NCBI RefSeq assembly: GCF_014650115.1
Contig: NZ_BMUI01000001.1
Coordinates: 805,840-869,839 of the forward strand
Origin: Streptomyces olivaceoviridis
GTDB taxonomy: Bacteria > Actinomycetota > Actinomycetes > Streptomycetales > Streptomycetaceae
Length of the DNA: 64,000 nucleotides
Direction of reading: 5' to 3'
Position 1 is the stretch's first letter. Each line of letters opens with the position of its first letter. The translations under genes were made by a program, and so were the position numbers. Under the pieces are notes generated by a model, which saw only the letters and a list, made by a program, of their open reading frames with translations, was not told the origin of the DNA and did not search any database. Shown piece by piece: positions 25,254-33,751 of the stretch.

Positions 25254-26879
25254 GTGGACTCCATGCATCCAGAACCGCGAGACCCGCATCCGGCACCGGT
25301 GGCCCAGGTCGCCGTGGTCGTCATCGGCTACAACGACCGCGCCCATGTGGGCGAGGCCGTCCGCTCGGCGCTGGCGCAGGGGCCCGCGGTCGCCGAGGTG
25401 ATCGCCGTGGACGACTGCTCCACGGACGGCAGCGACGCACTGCTCACCGGGCTGGCCGCCGGAGAGCCGCGGCTGCGGGTGGTGCGCCGGAGCGTGAACA
25501 GCGGCGGCTGCGGCAGTCCGCGCAACACCGGGATCGACGCGGCGACCGCGCCGTACGTGATGTTCCTGGACAGCGACGACGTGCTGCCGCCCGGCGCGGT
25601 GGACGCGCTGCTGGCGGCGGCCACGGATGCGCGCGCCCAGGTCGCGAGCGGGCTGTGTGTGCGCCGGGAGCTGCCGTCGGGGCGCGAACAGCCCTGGCAG
25701 GCGCCCCTGTACACGGCCCACTGCGTCCTCGCGCGCCCCTCGCAGCACCCCCGGCTGGTCCACGACACGCTGTGCGTCAACAAGCTGTACCGCACCGACT
25801 TCCTGCGCGACCACGGCATCCGCTTTCCCGAGGGCCGCTTCCTCTACGAGGACTTCGTCTTCACCGCGCGCGTGCTGGCCGCGTCCCCGCGCATGGCGCT
25901 GGTGCCGGACCGCGTGTACGTGTGGCAGGTACGCCGGTCGGCCGGGCGGCTGTCGCTCTCGCTGGACCGGGGCGGCATCGAGAACTGGACGGCGCGCGTC
26001 CAGGCGTGCGCGCTGGCGTACGACATCCTGCTGGGCACCGGGCAGAAGGAGCTGGCGCGGGCGGCACGCGCCAAGTTCCTCGACCACGACGTGCGCATGT
26101 ACGCGCGCGAGCTGGGGTTGCGCGACGCGCCCTACCGGCGTGCCTGGTGGGAGCACACCCGGGCGTACCTCGCGCGCTACGACGCGGCCGACCGGGAGCT
26201 GGACCCCGACGCCCCCGGCCGGCTGCTCGCGCGGGTCGTCCTGGCCTCCCCCGAGCCGCGTGACCTGCCCCGCCTGCGCGAACTCGCCGCCCGCCCGGCC
26301 CGTCTGCTCCCGCCGTACGCCCGCACCCCCGAGGGCGACCCGGTCTGGTCCGCCGACCTCCCCGAGGTATTCCTGGGCCCCCTGCTGACCCGGCCCGTCG
26401 CCGCGCTGCCGCTCGCGGTGGACGCGGAACTGCGCCCCCGCGCGCGGGCCTCGGTGCTGCGCCTGAGGCTGCACGAGCTGTACGGGAAGGTGGCCGAGGC
26501 GGGCCCGCCCGAGGTGGACGTGGCGTGGCACGCGCGCGAGGACGAGCGCGGGCGCGGACGCACGACGGTGGCACTCACGCCCTCCGGCCCGGACAGCTGG
26601 TCCGCCGAGGTGCCCGTCGACCTGGCGGGGCTCGGCTCGGGCACCTGGGACCTGCGCCTGACCCTCCGCTTCCCGGACGGCACCCGGCGCGAGACCACGG
26701 CGCACGCCCTCGCGGGCGCGGGCCTGCTGCGCCGGCGCGCCGTGCCGAGCGCCCTGCACGGCGTGCTCCTGGCACAGCCGTACGCCACGCACTCCGGCGC
26801 GCTGGCCCTGCGGGTGGCCACCGGACTCCACGGCGTGCTGACCGTGGTCCGCGGCCGGCTCCGCCGCCTGCGCCACTGA
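25254..26879 (+). CDS. Family 2 glycosyltransferase with C-terminal beta-rich region
   Basis: 541 residues from GTG 25254 (ATG 25263 is a close alternative; neither has a clear Shine-Dalgarno). Residues of about 18-250 form a GT-A glycosyltransferase with VDDCSTDGSD, NSGGCGSPRN and FLDSDD all intact, and LYEDFVF as the acceptor-side acidic motif. A helical segment (about 250-350) is followed by a C-terminal half predicted to be beta-rich (VPVDLAGLGSGTWDLRLTLRF). The same plan is seen in the protein at 32050-33714, including the unusual NSGGC-PRN motif, so the two are paralogues within the locus. It likely transfers a sugar onto a cytoplasmic glycopolymer intermediate; donor and acceptor are unknown. 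Confidence 0.85.
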   Translation: MDSMHPEPRDPHPAPVAQVAVVVIGYNDRAHVGEAVRSALAQGPAVAEVIAVDDCSTDGSDALLTGLAAGEPRLRVVRRSVNSGGCGSPRNTGIDAATAPYVMFLDSDDVLPPGAVDALLAAATDARAQVASGLCVRRELPSGREQPWQAPLYTAHCVLARPSQHPRLVHDTLCVNKLYRTDFLRDHGIRFPEGRFLYEDFVFTARVLAASPRMALVPDRVYVWQVRRSAGRLSLSLDRGGIENWTARVQACALAYDILLGTGQKELARAARAKFLDHDVRMYARELGLRDAPYRRAWWEHTRAYLARYDAADRELDPDAPGRLLARVVLASPEPRDLPRLRELAARPARLLPPYARTPEGDPVWSADLPEVFLGPLLTRPVAALPLAVDAELRPRARASVLRLRLHELYGKVAEAGPPEVDVAWHAREDERGRGRTTVALTPSGPDSWSAEVPVDLAGLGSGTWDLRLTLRFPDGTRRETTAHALAGAGLLRRRAVPSALHGVLLAQPYATHSGALALRVATGLHGVLTVVRGRLRRLRH

Positions 26880-27091
26880 GACACGGGCCGACCGGAGAGG
26901 GGGTGGCCGGGACGATCCGGTTGACCACCGGCGGCGCCGGACGCACCGGGGCGCACGTCGCACGGGCGACGTGATCGCGTCGGCGCCGGAGGGCCGGGTA
27001 CGGCGGCGTCCGGAGGCGGCTCGGTCGCAGAAGGCCCGCCGCCGGGGCCCGGGGCCGTACGCCCCGCACCCCTTCGGGGCGCCTCAGCGCC

Positions 27092-27730
27092 TCACAGCGC
27101 CTTCAGCGCGCCCGCCGTCGCCCGCGCCAGCTTCTCCAGGTACCCCTTCGGCGGTTTCGGGGAGCGGATGACCACCGAGCGCCAGTACAGCGGCCCGGAG
27201 ATCAGGTCCAGGGCCAGGTCGGGATCGATGCCCGCGCGGACCTCGCCCCGCCCCTCGGCCGCCGCCACGATCCTGCTCGCGACCCCTTCCTGCCCGTCCC
27301 GCAGCGCCTTCTGGAAGGCCTCCGCGATCTCGGGATTGCGGGCCGCCTCGGCCTGGAGGTCGGGGATGATCTGGGACGCGACCGGATGGCGCAGGGCGCG
27401 GGACGTGAGCTCGTAGAGGAGCCGCAGGTCACCCTCCAGGGAGCCGGTGTCGGGCACCGGGAACCCGGTCACCGCCATCGCCGAGACGACGTCCAGGACC
27501 AGGTGGAGCTTCGAACGCCACCGCCGGTAGACCGCCGTCTTGCCGACCCCGGCCCGCCGGGCGATCCCCTCGATGGACATGCGCGCGTAACCGACCGCCG
27601 CCAGTTCCTCGAAGACGGCGGCGCGGATCGCCTCGGTCACGTCCTCCCGGAGCACGGCCGCCCCGGCGGGCGCCCGGCGGCGCGGACGCGCCGGTGGCTC
27701 GTCGGCGGACTCGGCGGCGTTCGTCGTCAT
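27092..27730 (-). CDS. TetR-family transcriptional regulator
   Basis: A 212-residue regulator. A basic, Pro/Arg-rich N-terminal tail (residues 1-28) precedes the DNA-binding helix-turn-helix (IEGIARRAGVGKTAVYRRWRSK, about 52-75). The C-terminal ligand-binding helices contain IIPDLQAEAARNPEIAEAF and end PPKGYLEKLARATAGALKAL, like the AcrR_11-type class. ATG 27730 and GTG 27736 are both possible starts. It is divergent from the TagGH-like exporter operon with a 204-bp gap, so it may regulate that operon. No effector can be predicted. A short CCCC-TTC-GGGG hairpin at 27069-27079 may serve as its terminator. Confidence 0.88.
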   Translation of the reverse strand: MTTNAAESADEPPARPRRRAPAGAAVLREDVTEAIRAAVFEELAAVGYARMSIEGIARRAGVGKTAVYRRWRSKLHLVLDVVSAMAVTGFPVPDTGSLEGDLRLLYELTSRALRHPVASQIIPDLQAEAARNPEIAEAFQKALRDGQEGVASRIVAAAEGRGEVRAGIDPDLALDLISGPLYWRSVVIRSPKPPKGYLEKLARATAGALKAL

Positions 27731-27933
27731 ACCCACAGCATAGGGCGTTACGACGAAACGGTTGCGTTCCGACGTCTGTTGCGCCTACGCTCGCGTTGCG
27801 ACGATACGGTCCCGTCCCGACGTAAGAGAACGTGAAGAGAAGCGTAAGGAAACGCCGGACGACGGGCACGGACGCGGCGGTCCGGCGAAGGCCGGGCGCA
27901 GCACCCCCCTCCCCCCGAGCGAAAGCAGCGGAT

Positions 27934-28848
27934 GTGAGCCAGGTCCTCCACACACCGCCCCCCACCCGGGCCCCGGCAGACGACGATCTCGCGGCGCTGG
28001 CCGCCCGGCACGGCCTGTCGGTCAGCGGCGCCCGCCCCACCCTGCCGGAGTACGTCCGCCAGCTGTGGGCCCGCCGCCACTTCATCGGCGCCTTCGCCAC
28101 CGCCAAGCTCACCGCGCAGTACAGCCAGGCGAAGCTCGGCCAGGTCTGGCAGGTCATGACCCCGCTGCTGAACGCGGCGGTCTACTACTTCATCTTCGGC
28201 GTGCTGCTCGGCACCAAGCACAACGTGCCCGACTACGTGCCGTTCCTGGTCACGGGCGTGTTCATCTGGACCTTCACGCAGAGCTCGATCATGGCGGGCA
28301 CCCGGGCCATCTCCGGCAACCTCGGCCTGGTCCGCGCCCTGCACTTCCCGCGCGCCGCCCTGCCGATCTCCTTCGCGCTCCAGCAGCTCCAGCAGCTGCT
28401 GTTCTCGATGGCCGCGCTGGTCGTCATCCTGCTCTGCTTCGGCGTACCGGTCTCCGTCTCCTGGGTGCTGGCCCTGCCGGCCCTGGCGCTCCAGTTCACG
28501 TTCAACGCCGGCGTGTCGATGGTCATGGCGCGCATGGGCGCGAAGACCCCGGACATCGCCCAGCTGATGCCGTTCGTGCTGCGCACCTGGATGTACGTGT
28601 CCGGCGTGATGTGGAGCATCGACAAGCTGGCCGACAAGGACGACCTGCCGCACATCGTCACCGTCCTGCTGGAGATCAACCCGGCCGCCGTCTACATCGA
28701 CCTCATGCGGTTCGCGCTGATCGACAGCTTCCACGCGAGCCAGCTGCCCCCGCACGTGTGGGCGGCGGCGATCGGCTGGGCCCTGGCCGCGGGCATCGGC
28801 GGCTTCATCTACTTCTGGAAGGCTGAGGAGACGTACGGCCGTGGCTGA
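27934..28848 (+). CDS. TagG/Wzm-type ABC-2 exporter permease
   Basis: 304 residues from GTG 27934, chosen because the text before it (back to GTG 27832) is low-complexity basic and unlike the family. It has six hydrophobic segments. Conserved blocks include ATAKLTAQYSQAKLGQVWQVMTPLLNAAVYYFIFG, FLVTGVFIWTF and NPAAVYIDLMRFALI, which place it with the O-antigen/teichoic-acid exporter permeases (TagG, Wzm). It exports a lipid-linked polymer from the inner to the outer membrane face. The stop overlaps the start of the ATPase gene by 8 bp, so the two are coupled. Position between GT-C/GT2 genes and a TagF-like gene fits a wall-polymer exporter. Confidence 0.9.
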   Translation: MSQVLHTPPPTRAPADDDLAALAARHGLSVSGARPTLPEYVRQLWARRHFIGAFATAKLTAQYSQAKLGQVWQVMTPLLNAAVYYFIFGVLLGTKHNVPDYVPFLVTGVFIWTFTQSSIMAGTRAISGNLGLVRALHFPRAALPISFALQQLQQLLFSMAALVVILLCFGVPVSVSWVLALPALALQFTFNAGVSMVMARMGAKTPDIAQLMPFVLRTWMYVSGVMWSIDKLADKDDLPHIVTVLLEINPAAVYIDLMRFALIDSFHASQLPPHVWAAAIGWALAAGIGGFIYFWKAEETYGRG

Positions 28849-29740
28849 GCGCAGCGAAGAGAAGGTCCCCACCGTCGTCGCCGACCGCGTCGACATCGTC
28901 TACCGGGTGAACGGCACCGGCGCCGGGCGGGGCTCCGCCACCGCCGCCCTCAACCGCATCCTCCGTCGCAAGCAGACCGAGAAGGCGGCCGGCGTGCGCA
29001 AGGTGCACGCGGTGAAGAAGGTGTCGTTCGTCGCCCACAAGGGGGAGGCGATCGGGCTCATCGGGACGAACGGCTCCGGCAAGTCGACCCTGCTGAAGGC
29101 GGTCGCGGGCCTGCTCCCGGTGGAGAACGGGCGTATCTACACCGACGGCCAGCCCTCCCTGCTGGGTGTCAACGCGGCCCTGATGAACGACCTCACGGGT
29201 GAGCGGAACGTCTTCCTCGGCGGGCTCGCCATGGGCATGTCCCGGGAGCAGATCAAGGAGCGCTACCAGGGCATCGTGGACTTCTCGGGCATCAACGAGA
29301 AGGGCGACTTCATCACCCTGCCGATGCGCACGTACTCCTCCGGCATGGCGGCGCGCCTGCGCTTCTCCATCGCAGCAGCCAAGGACCACGACGTCCTGCT
29401 GATCGACGAGGCGCTGGCCACCGGCGACCGCTCCTTCCAGAAGCGCTCCGAGGCGCGGATCCGCGAGCTGCGGCAGCACGCGGGCACGGTCTTCCTGGTC
29501 AGCCACAACAACAAGTCGATCCGTGACACCTGCGAGCGGGTCCTGTGGCTGGAACGCGGCGAACTGCGCATGGACGGGCCGACCGAGGACGTCATGAAGG
29601 AGTACGAGGCGTTCACCGGCGACAAGAAACCGGCCCCGAAGAAGCCCGCGCCGAAAGCGGATGCCGCAAAAGCGAAGTCGGCCGCCACAAACGCGGACAC
29701 ACCGCAACCGGACGCCCCGAAAGTCGGTCTTCCTTCCTGA
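28841..29740 (+). CDS. TagH/Wzt-type ABC exporter ATPase with Lys/Ala/Pro-rich tail
   Basis: 299 residues from GTG 28841. Walker A is GTNGSGKST (residues 75-83), the signature is YSSGMAARL and Walker B is VLLIDEAL, followed by ATGDRSFQKRS, a block typical of TagH/Wzt polysaccharide exporters. The N-terminus has an extra segment of about 50 residues (NGTGAGRGSATAALNRILRRKQTEK) before the nucleotide-binding core. The last 35 residues are a Lys/Pro/Ala repeat (KKPAPKKPAPK) like a histone tail rather than the carbohydrate-binding domain of Wzt. Translation is coupled to the permease. The downstream TagF-like gene begins about 100 bp later. Confidence 0.92.
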   Translation: MAERSEEKVPTVVADRVDIVYRVNGTGAGRGSATAALNRILRRKQTEKAAGVRKVHAVKKVSFVAHKGEAIGLIGTNGSGKSTLLKAVAGLLPVENGRIYTDGQPSLLGVNAALMNDLTGERNVFLGGLAMGMSREQIKERYQGIVDFSGINEKGDFITLPMRTYSSGMAARLRFSIAAAKDHDVLLIDEALATGDRSFQKRSEARIRELRQHAGTVFLVSHNNKSIRDTCERVLWLERGELRMDGPTEDVMKEYEAFTGDKKPAPKKPAPKADAAKAKSAATNADTPQPDAPKVGLPS

Positions 29741-29746
29741 GCGCAG

Positions 29747-29785
29747 CTCTTACGCCAACCGTAGTTATCCCTTTCATCCTCTTAA
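29747..29785 (+). promoter_or_regulatory. Second CTCTTA pair, upstream of TagF-like gene 4
   Basis: CTCTTA at 29747-29752 and CTCTTAA at 29779-29785 lie in a markedly AT-rich intergenic stretch before the gene at 29843. The same CTCTTAA core ends both copies of the tandem repeat at 25175-25218. This is a possible shared control element of the glycopolymer locus. Confidence 0.35.
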
Positions 29786-29842
29786 TGACAGTATGTTATG
29801 AAGGGGGCGCCGGGAGACGACGAGTCGAAGGAGTCCATCGCG

Positions 29843-32053
29843 ATGCCCCAGTTGAGCGTGATCGTCCACGGGCCGAACGCACAGGGGCATCTGACCGACC
29901 TGCTGGACTCCTTGGAGGCCCACCCCCTCACCGACGTCGAGGTGATCGTCGCCGCCGTCGGCGACTGGGCCCTGGAGACGGCCGAGCACCACGCACTGGA
30001 GACGATCGTCGTCGCGCTGCCGGACGGCACCGGTGACCCGGCGGCCCGGGCGGCCGGCGCCGCCCGGGCGTCCGGCCGCTGGCTGCACTTCGTCCACGCC
30101 AAGGACGGCCTGCCGGCCGGCGCGCCCCGCCTGATCGCCGAGCGGACCGCGGAACTGGACGCCACCGCCCGCGCCGAGCCCGTCGACGTCCTCCTCTTCG
30201 ACCACGTCACCACCACCTGGCAGACCGCCGCCAGACCCTCCCGCGACGGCCGCCACCTCGCCGCCGTCGGCCGGGCGGGCCGGCCCCTGGACGAGGCCGC
30301 CGACCTGCTGCGGCTCACCCCGCTGCTGGGCAACCGCGCCCTGCGCACCGCGTTCTGGCGCGCCCACGAGGAACGGCTGAACACCGACGACGAGCCGCGC
30401 GCCGCCCACGCGGCCCTGCTGTACGCCGGCCGGGTCGCCTGCCTCAACCAGACGGCGTACGAACACCGCGTGCTGCGCCCCGAGAGCCTGCCCCCGCGCT
30501 CCCCCGAGGACCGGCTCCGGCTCATCGACCGCTACGAGTCCCTGCTGCCGCTCACCAGGGACCGCCGCGCCCCCCGCGCGGTGCTGTACGACCTGATGGT
30601 GCGCGACCTCATCCGCACCTTCGCCCGCGAGGAACTGCCCGACCCGGTGGCCCGCGAGTTCTTCCGCCGCGCCTCCGTGGCCGCGGTCCGCTGGCGCCCC
30701 GAGGACCACCGGCGCCCGGCGGGCCTGGAGGGCGTCCGGCACGCGCTGCTGGAGGAGGGCGCGTACACCAAGTACCGCGCGTTCCAGGCCGCCAACCGCA
30801 CCCGCCGCGCCGCCCGCAAGGCCGTACGCACCCGCAAGCGGCAGCTGAGCACCAGGATCCGCGACCACCAGTACCAGCGCGCCCTGAGCCGCCCGGTGGA
30901 CCCGAACCTCGCCGTGTTCGCGGCCTACTGGGACCGCGGCGTGGCCTGCAACCCGGCCGCCATCGCCGCCAAGCTCGCCGAACTCGCCCCGCACATCCGC
31001 CCGGTGTGGGTGGTGACCAAGCAGAGCGAGGCCCTGCTGCCGCCCGGCACCGACCACGTCGTCCCCGGCACCCGCCGCTACTGGGAGACCCTCGCCACCG
31101 CCAAGTACCTGACGAACAACGTCAACTTCCCGAACGCGGTGGTCAAACGCCCGGACGCCGTCCACCTCCAGACCCACCACGGCACCCCGCTCAAGCGCAT
31201 GGGCCTGGACCAGATGGACCACCCGGCCGCCGCCAAGGGCCTGGACTTCGCCGCCCTGCTGACCCGGGTCGACAAGTGGGACTACAGCGTCAGCGCCAAC
31301 AGCCACTCCACCCGTATGTGGGAACGCGCCTACCCGTCCCGCTACACGTCCCTGGACCACGGCTACCCGCGCAACGACGTCTTCTACACGGCCACCGCCG
31401 CCGACGTCCGCGCGGCCCGCGACCGCCTCGGCATCGCCCCGGGCAGCACCGCCGTCCTGTACGCCCCCACCCACCGCGACTACGAGGCCGGCTACACCCC
31501 CCGCCTCGACCTCGCCGCCCTCGCCGACCGCCTCGGCGACGACACCGTCCTCCTCGTCCGCGCACACTACTTCTACGGCGGCGCCGCCTCCCCGCTGACC
31601 GGCCTGCGCCGCTCCGGCCGGATCATCGACGTCTCCTCCTACGACCCCGTCGAGGAGCTGTGCCTGGCCGCCGACGCGCTGGTCACGGACTACTCGTCGA
31701 TCATGTTCGACTACGCCAACCTGAACCGGCCGATCGTGATCTACGCCGACGACTGGGAGACGTACCGGACCACCCGCGGCGTCTACTTCGACCTGATGGC
31801 CGAGCACCCCGGCCAGGTCGCCCGCACCCAGGAGGAGCTGGCCGAGACCTTCCTCTCCGGCGCCTGGCGCGACGAGAGCGCGGCCAAGGCGCGGGCCGCG
31901 TTCCGGCGCCGGTTCTGCGAGTACGACGACGGGCGCGCCGCCGAACGGGTCGTACGCCGGGTGTTCCTGGGCGAACCGGAGGACGCGCTGCCGCCCGTGC
32001 TCCCCATCGAGGACCGCACCCCCGCCCCGACGCCCGAGGAGGCCACGGCATGA
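29843..32053 (+). CDS. GT2 - TagF-like fusion protein 4 (GT2 half degenerate, TagF half intact)
   Basis: 736 residues from ATG 29843, fixed by AAGGAG nine bases upstream. The N-terminal 300 residues keep the GT2 outline (QLSVIVHGP, AAGAARASGRWLHFV) but the donor-binding VDD block reads VAAVGDW and the metal motif LDGDD reads VHAKD (residues 84-88), so this half is probably catalytically dead. The C-terminal TagF-type domain is complete: HHGTPLK with H446, YAPTHRDY, LVRAHYFYG and TDYSSIMFDYANLNRP. It is therefore expected to be an active polyol/sugar-phosphate transferase. It directly follows the TagGH-like exporter and overlaps the next GT2 gene by ATGA, so exporter, polymerase and glycosyltransferase may form one operon. 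Confidence 0.9.
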   Translation: MPQLSVIVHGPNAQGHLTDLLDSLEAHPLTDVEVIVAAVGDWALETAEHHALETIVVALPDGTGDPAARAAGAARASGRWLHFVHAKDGLPAGAPRLIAERTAELDATARAEPVDVLLFDHVTTTWQTAARPSRDGRHLAAVGRAGRPLDEAADLLRLTPLLGNRALRTAFWRAHEERLNTDDEPRAAHAALLYAGRVACLNQTAYEHRVLRPESLPPRSPEDRLRLIDRYESLLPLTRDRRAPRAVLYDLMVRDLIRTFAREELPDPVAREFFRRASVAAVRWRPEDHRRPAGLEGVRHALLEEGAYTKYRAFQAANRTRRAARKAVRTRKRQLSTRIRDHQYQRALSRPVDPNLAVFAAYWDRGVACNPAAIAAKLAELAPHIRPVWVVTKQSEALLPPGTDHVVPGTRRYWETLATAKYLTNNVNFPNAVVKRPDAVHLQTHHGTPLKRMGLDQMDHPAAAKGLDFAALLTRVDKWDYSVSANSHSTRMWERAYPSRYTSLDHGYPRNDVFYTATAADVRAARDRLGIAPGSTAVLYAPTHRDYEAGYTPRLDLAALADRLGDDTVLLVRAHYFYGGAASPLTGLRRSGRIIDVSSYDPVEELCLAADALVTDYSSIMFDYANLNRPIVIYADDWETYRTTRGVYFDLMAEHPGQVARTQEELAETFLSGAWRDESAAKARAAFRRRFCEYDDGRAAERVVRRVFLGEPEDALPPVLPIEDRTPAPTPEEATA

Positions 32054-33714
32054 CCCGCCCCGACGTCACGGTCACGGTCATCGTCTACAACGACGCGGCC
32101 CGGCTGCCCCGCGCGGTCGCCTCGCTGCGCGCGCAGACCCACGCGAACATCGAGATCGTCATCAGCGACGACCACTCGACGGACGGGACCCCGACGGTGG
32201 CCCGGGAGCTGGCAGCCCAGGACCACCGCATCCGCTACATCCGGCTGCCCGAGAACAGCGGCGGGTGCAGCGCGCCGCGCAACCGGGCCATCGAGATCGC
32301 CCGCGCGCCGTACCTGATGTTCCTCGACAGCGACGACGAACTCCCGCCGCGCGCCGTCGAGTCGCTGCTCGCCGCGCACCGCGAGCGGGACGTCGACTTC
32401 ACCATGGGAGCGGTCCGCCGGGTCCGGGTGGACAACGGCCGCCGCTCGACCTGGATGCCGCACCTGGTCGCCGAGCGCCGCACGCTGGAGGGCATCGAGG
32501 CGGACCCGCGTCTCCTCTTCGAGCACCTGTCGACGAGCAAGATGTACGCGCGCGCCTTCCTCGACCGGCACCAGCTGCGCTTCCCCGAGGGCATCCACTA
32601 CGAGGACCAGCTGTTCTCGGCGCAGGCGTACTGCCTGGCGGAGGCGTTCACGATCATCCCGGACCCGGTGTACGTCTGGTACATCGAGCCGTTCGCGGAC
32701 GCGTCCTCCGCGTCCATCTCCAACCAGCGGCACAAGATCTCCAACGTCGGCGACCGCGTGCACGTCCAGCGGCTGATCGACGAGTTCCTGGTGAGCAGCG
32801 GGCACGCGGGGCTGCGGGAGGACAAGGACTACAAGTTCCTCAAGCACGACTTCCGGATGTACGCCGGTGACCTGCCGTACCGGGACGAGGAGTGGCTGAC
32901 GTCCTTCGCTCAGATCATGAACCCCTACCTGGACACGCTCTCCCCCGAGGCGTACGGCCGGCTGCCGCGCGCCGAGCGGGTGGTGCTGGAGCTGCTGCGG
33001 GACGGCCGCACGGCCGAGGCCCGGCTGGCGGCGCGCGGACTGGGGCACGCGGTGGCACCGCGGCGGGTGACGGCCGACGGTACGGGGGTCCCGTACTGGG
33101 GTGACACCGTGCCCTCGACGGACCGCGCCCGCCGCGAACTGGACCTTTCCGAGCTGGAGTTGGACACCCGGCCGTTCCCGACCGCCCTGTTCCGTCACGA
33201 GATCACGGAGCTGACGCCCGGGGCGGGCGCGACCCTGACCCTGGCGATCCGCACCTACGACCCCGGCCTGCGCCTGCCGGTCGGGCCCCAGCGCGCGTCC
33301 CTGCTCCTGAGCCCCGGCCGACGCCGCATGACGGTCCCCTTCCGTCTGGACCCGGTCCGCCCCGGCGTCTTCGAGGGCACGGTCCGCCTCGACCTCGTGT
33401 CCGCGCCGGTCCCGCTCCACGGTTTCCAGGGCGTACGACACCCCCTCGTCCGCCTGGAACAGCAGGGCCTGTCCAACTCCGGTCTGCTCCTGGCCCCGTT
33501 GGACTTCCCCACCCGCACCGCCCGCATCGACTACCACTCCGGGGCGGCCCCGCACGAACTCACCGTCGAACCGGAAGGCCGCAACCCCGGCCGCCTCCAG
33601 CTCCGCTGGCGTCCGGTGGGGGTGACGGCCCGGATCACCCGGCCCGCCGTCCGCCGTCTGGCCCGGCCCCGCGTCCGGAACGCCGCGCGGCTGGTGGCCA
33701 GTGTGCTGAAGTAA
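32050..33714 (+). CDS. Family 2 glycosyltransferase with C-terminal beta-rich region (paralogue)
   Basis: 554 residues from ATG 32050, coupled by ATGA to the preceding gene. The GT-A domain (about 1-230) has ISDDHSTDGTP, NSGGCSAPRN and FLDSDD intact, plus IHYEDQLF. A helical middle (about 230-350) includes KYMY-like KFLKHDFRMYAGDLP, closely matching KFLDHDVRMYARELG in the paralogue at 25254. The C-terminal 200 residues alternate in beta-like pattern (GATLTLAIRTYDPGL, RMTVPFRLDPVRPGVFEG) and end in a basic helix. This tail may bind the growing polymer or the membrane, but that is a guess. It ends the exporter-linked gene run. Confidence 0.87.
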   Translation: MTRPDVTVTVIVYNDAARLPRAVASLRAQTHANIEIVISDDHSTDGTPTVARELAAQDHRIRYIRLPENSGGCSAPRNRAIEIARAPYLMFLDSDDELPPRAVESLLAAHRERDVDFTMGAVRRVRVDNGRRSTWMPHLVAERRTLEGIEADPRLLFEHLSTSKMYARAFLDRHQLRFPEGIHYEDQLFSAQAYCLAEAFTIIPDPVYVWYIEPFADASSASISNQRHKISNVGDRVHVQRLIDEFLVSSGHAGLREDKDYKFLKHDFRMYAGDLPYRDEEWLTSFAQIMNPYLDTLSPEAYGRLPRAERVVLELLRDGRTAEARLAARGLGHAVAPRRVTADGTGVPYWGDTVPSTDRARRELDLSELELDTRPFPTALFRHEITELTPGAGATLTLAIRTYDPGLRLPVGPQRASLLLSPGRRRMTVPFRLDPVRPGVFEGTVRLDLVSAPVPLHGFQGVRHPLVRLEQQGLSNSGLLLAPLDFPTRTARIDYHSGAAPHELTVEPEGRNPGRLQLRWRPVGVTARITRPAVRRLARPRVRNAARLVASVLK

Positions 33715-33751
33715 CGGGGAGAACAGCGCCGTCGGGGTTCTCGTGAGCAGC

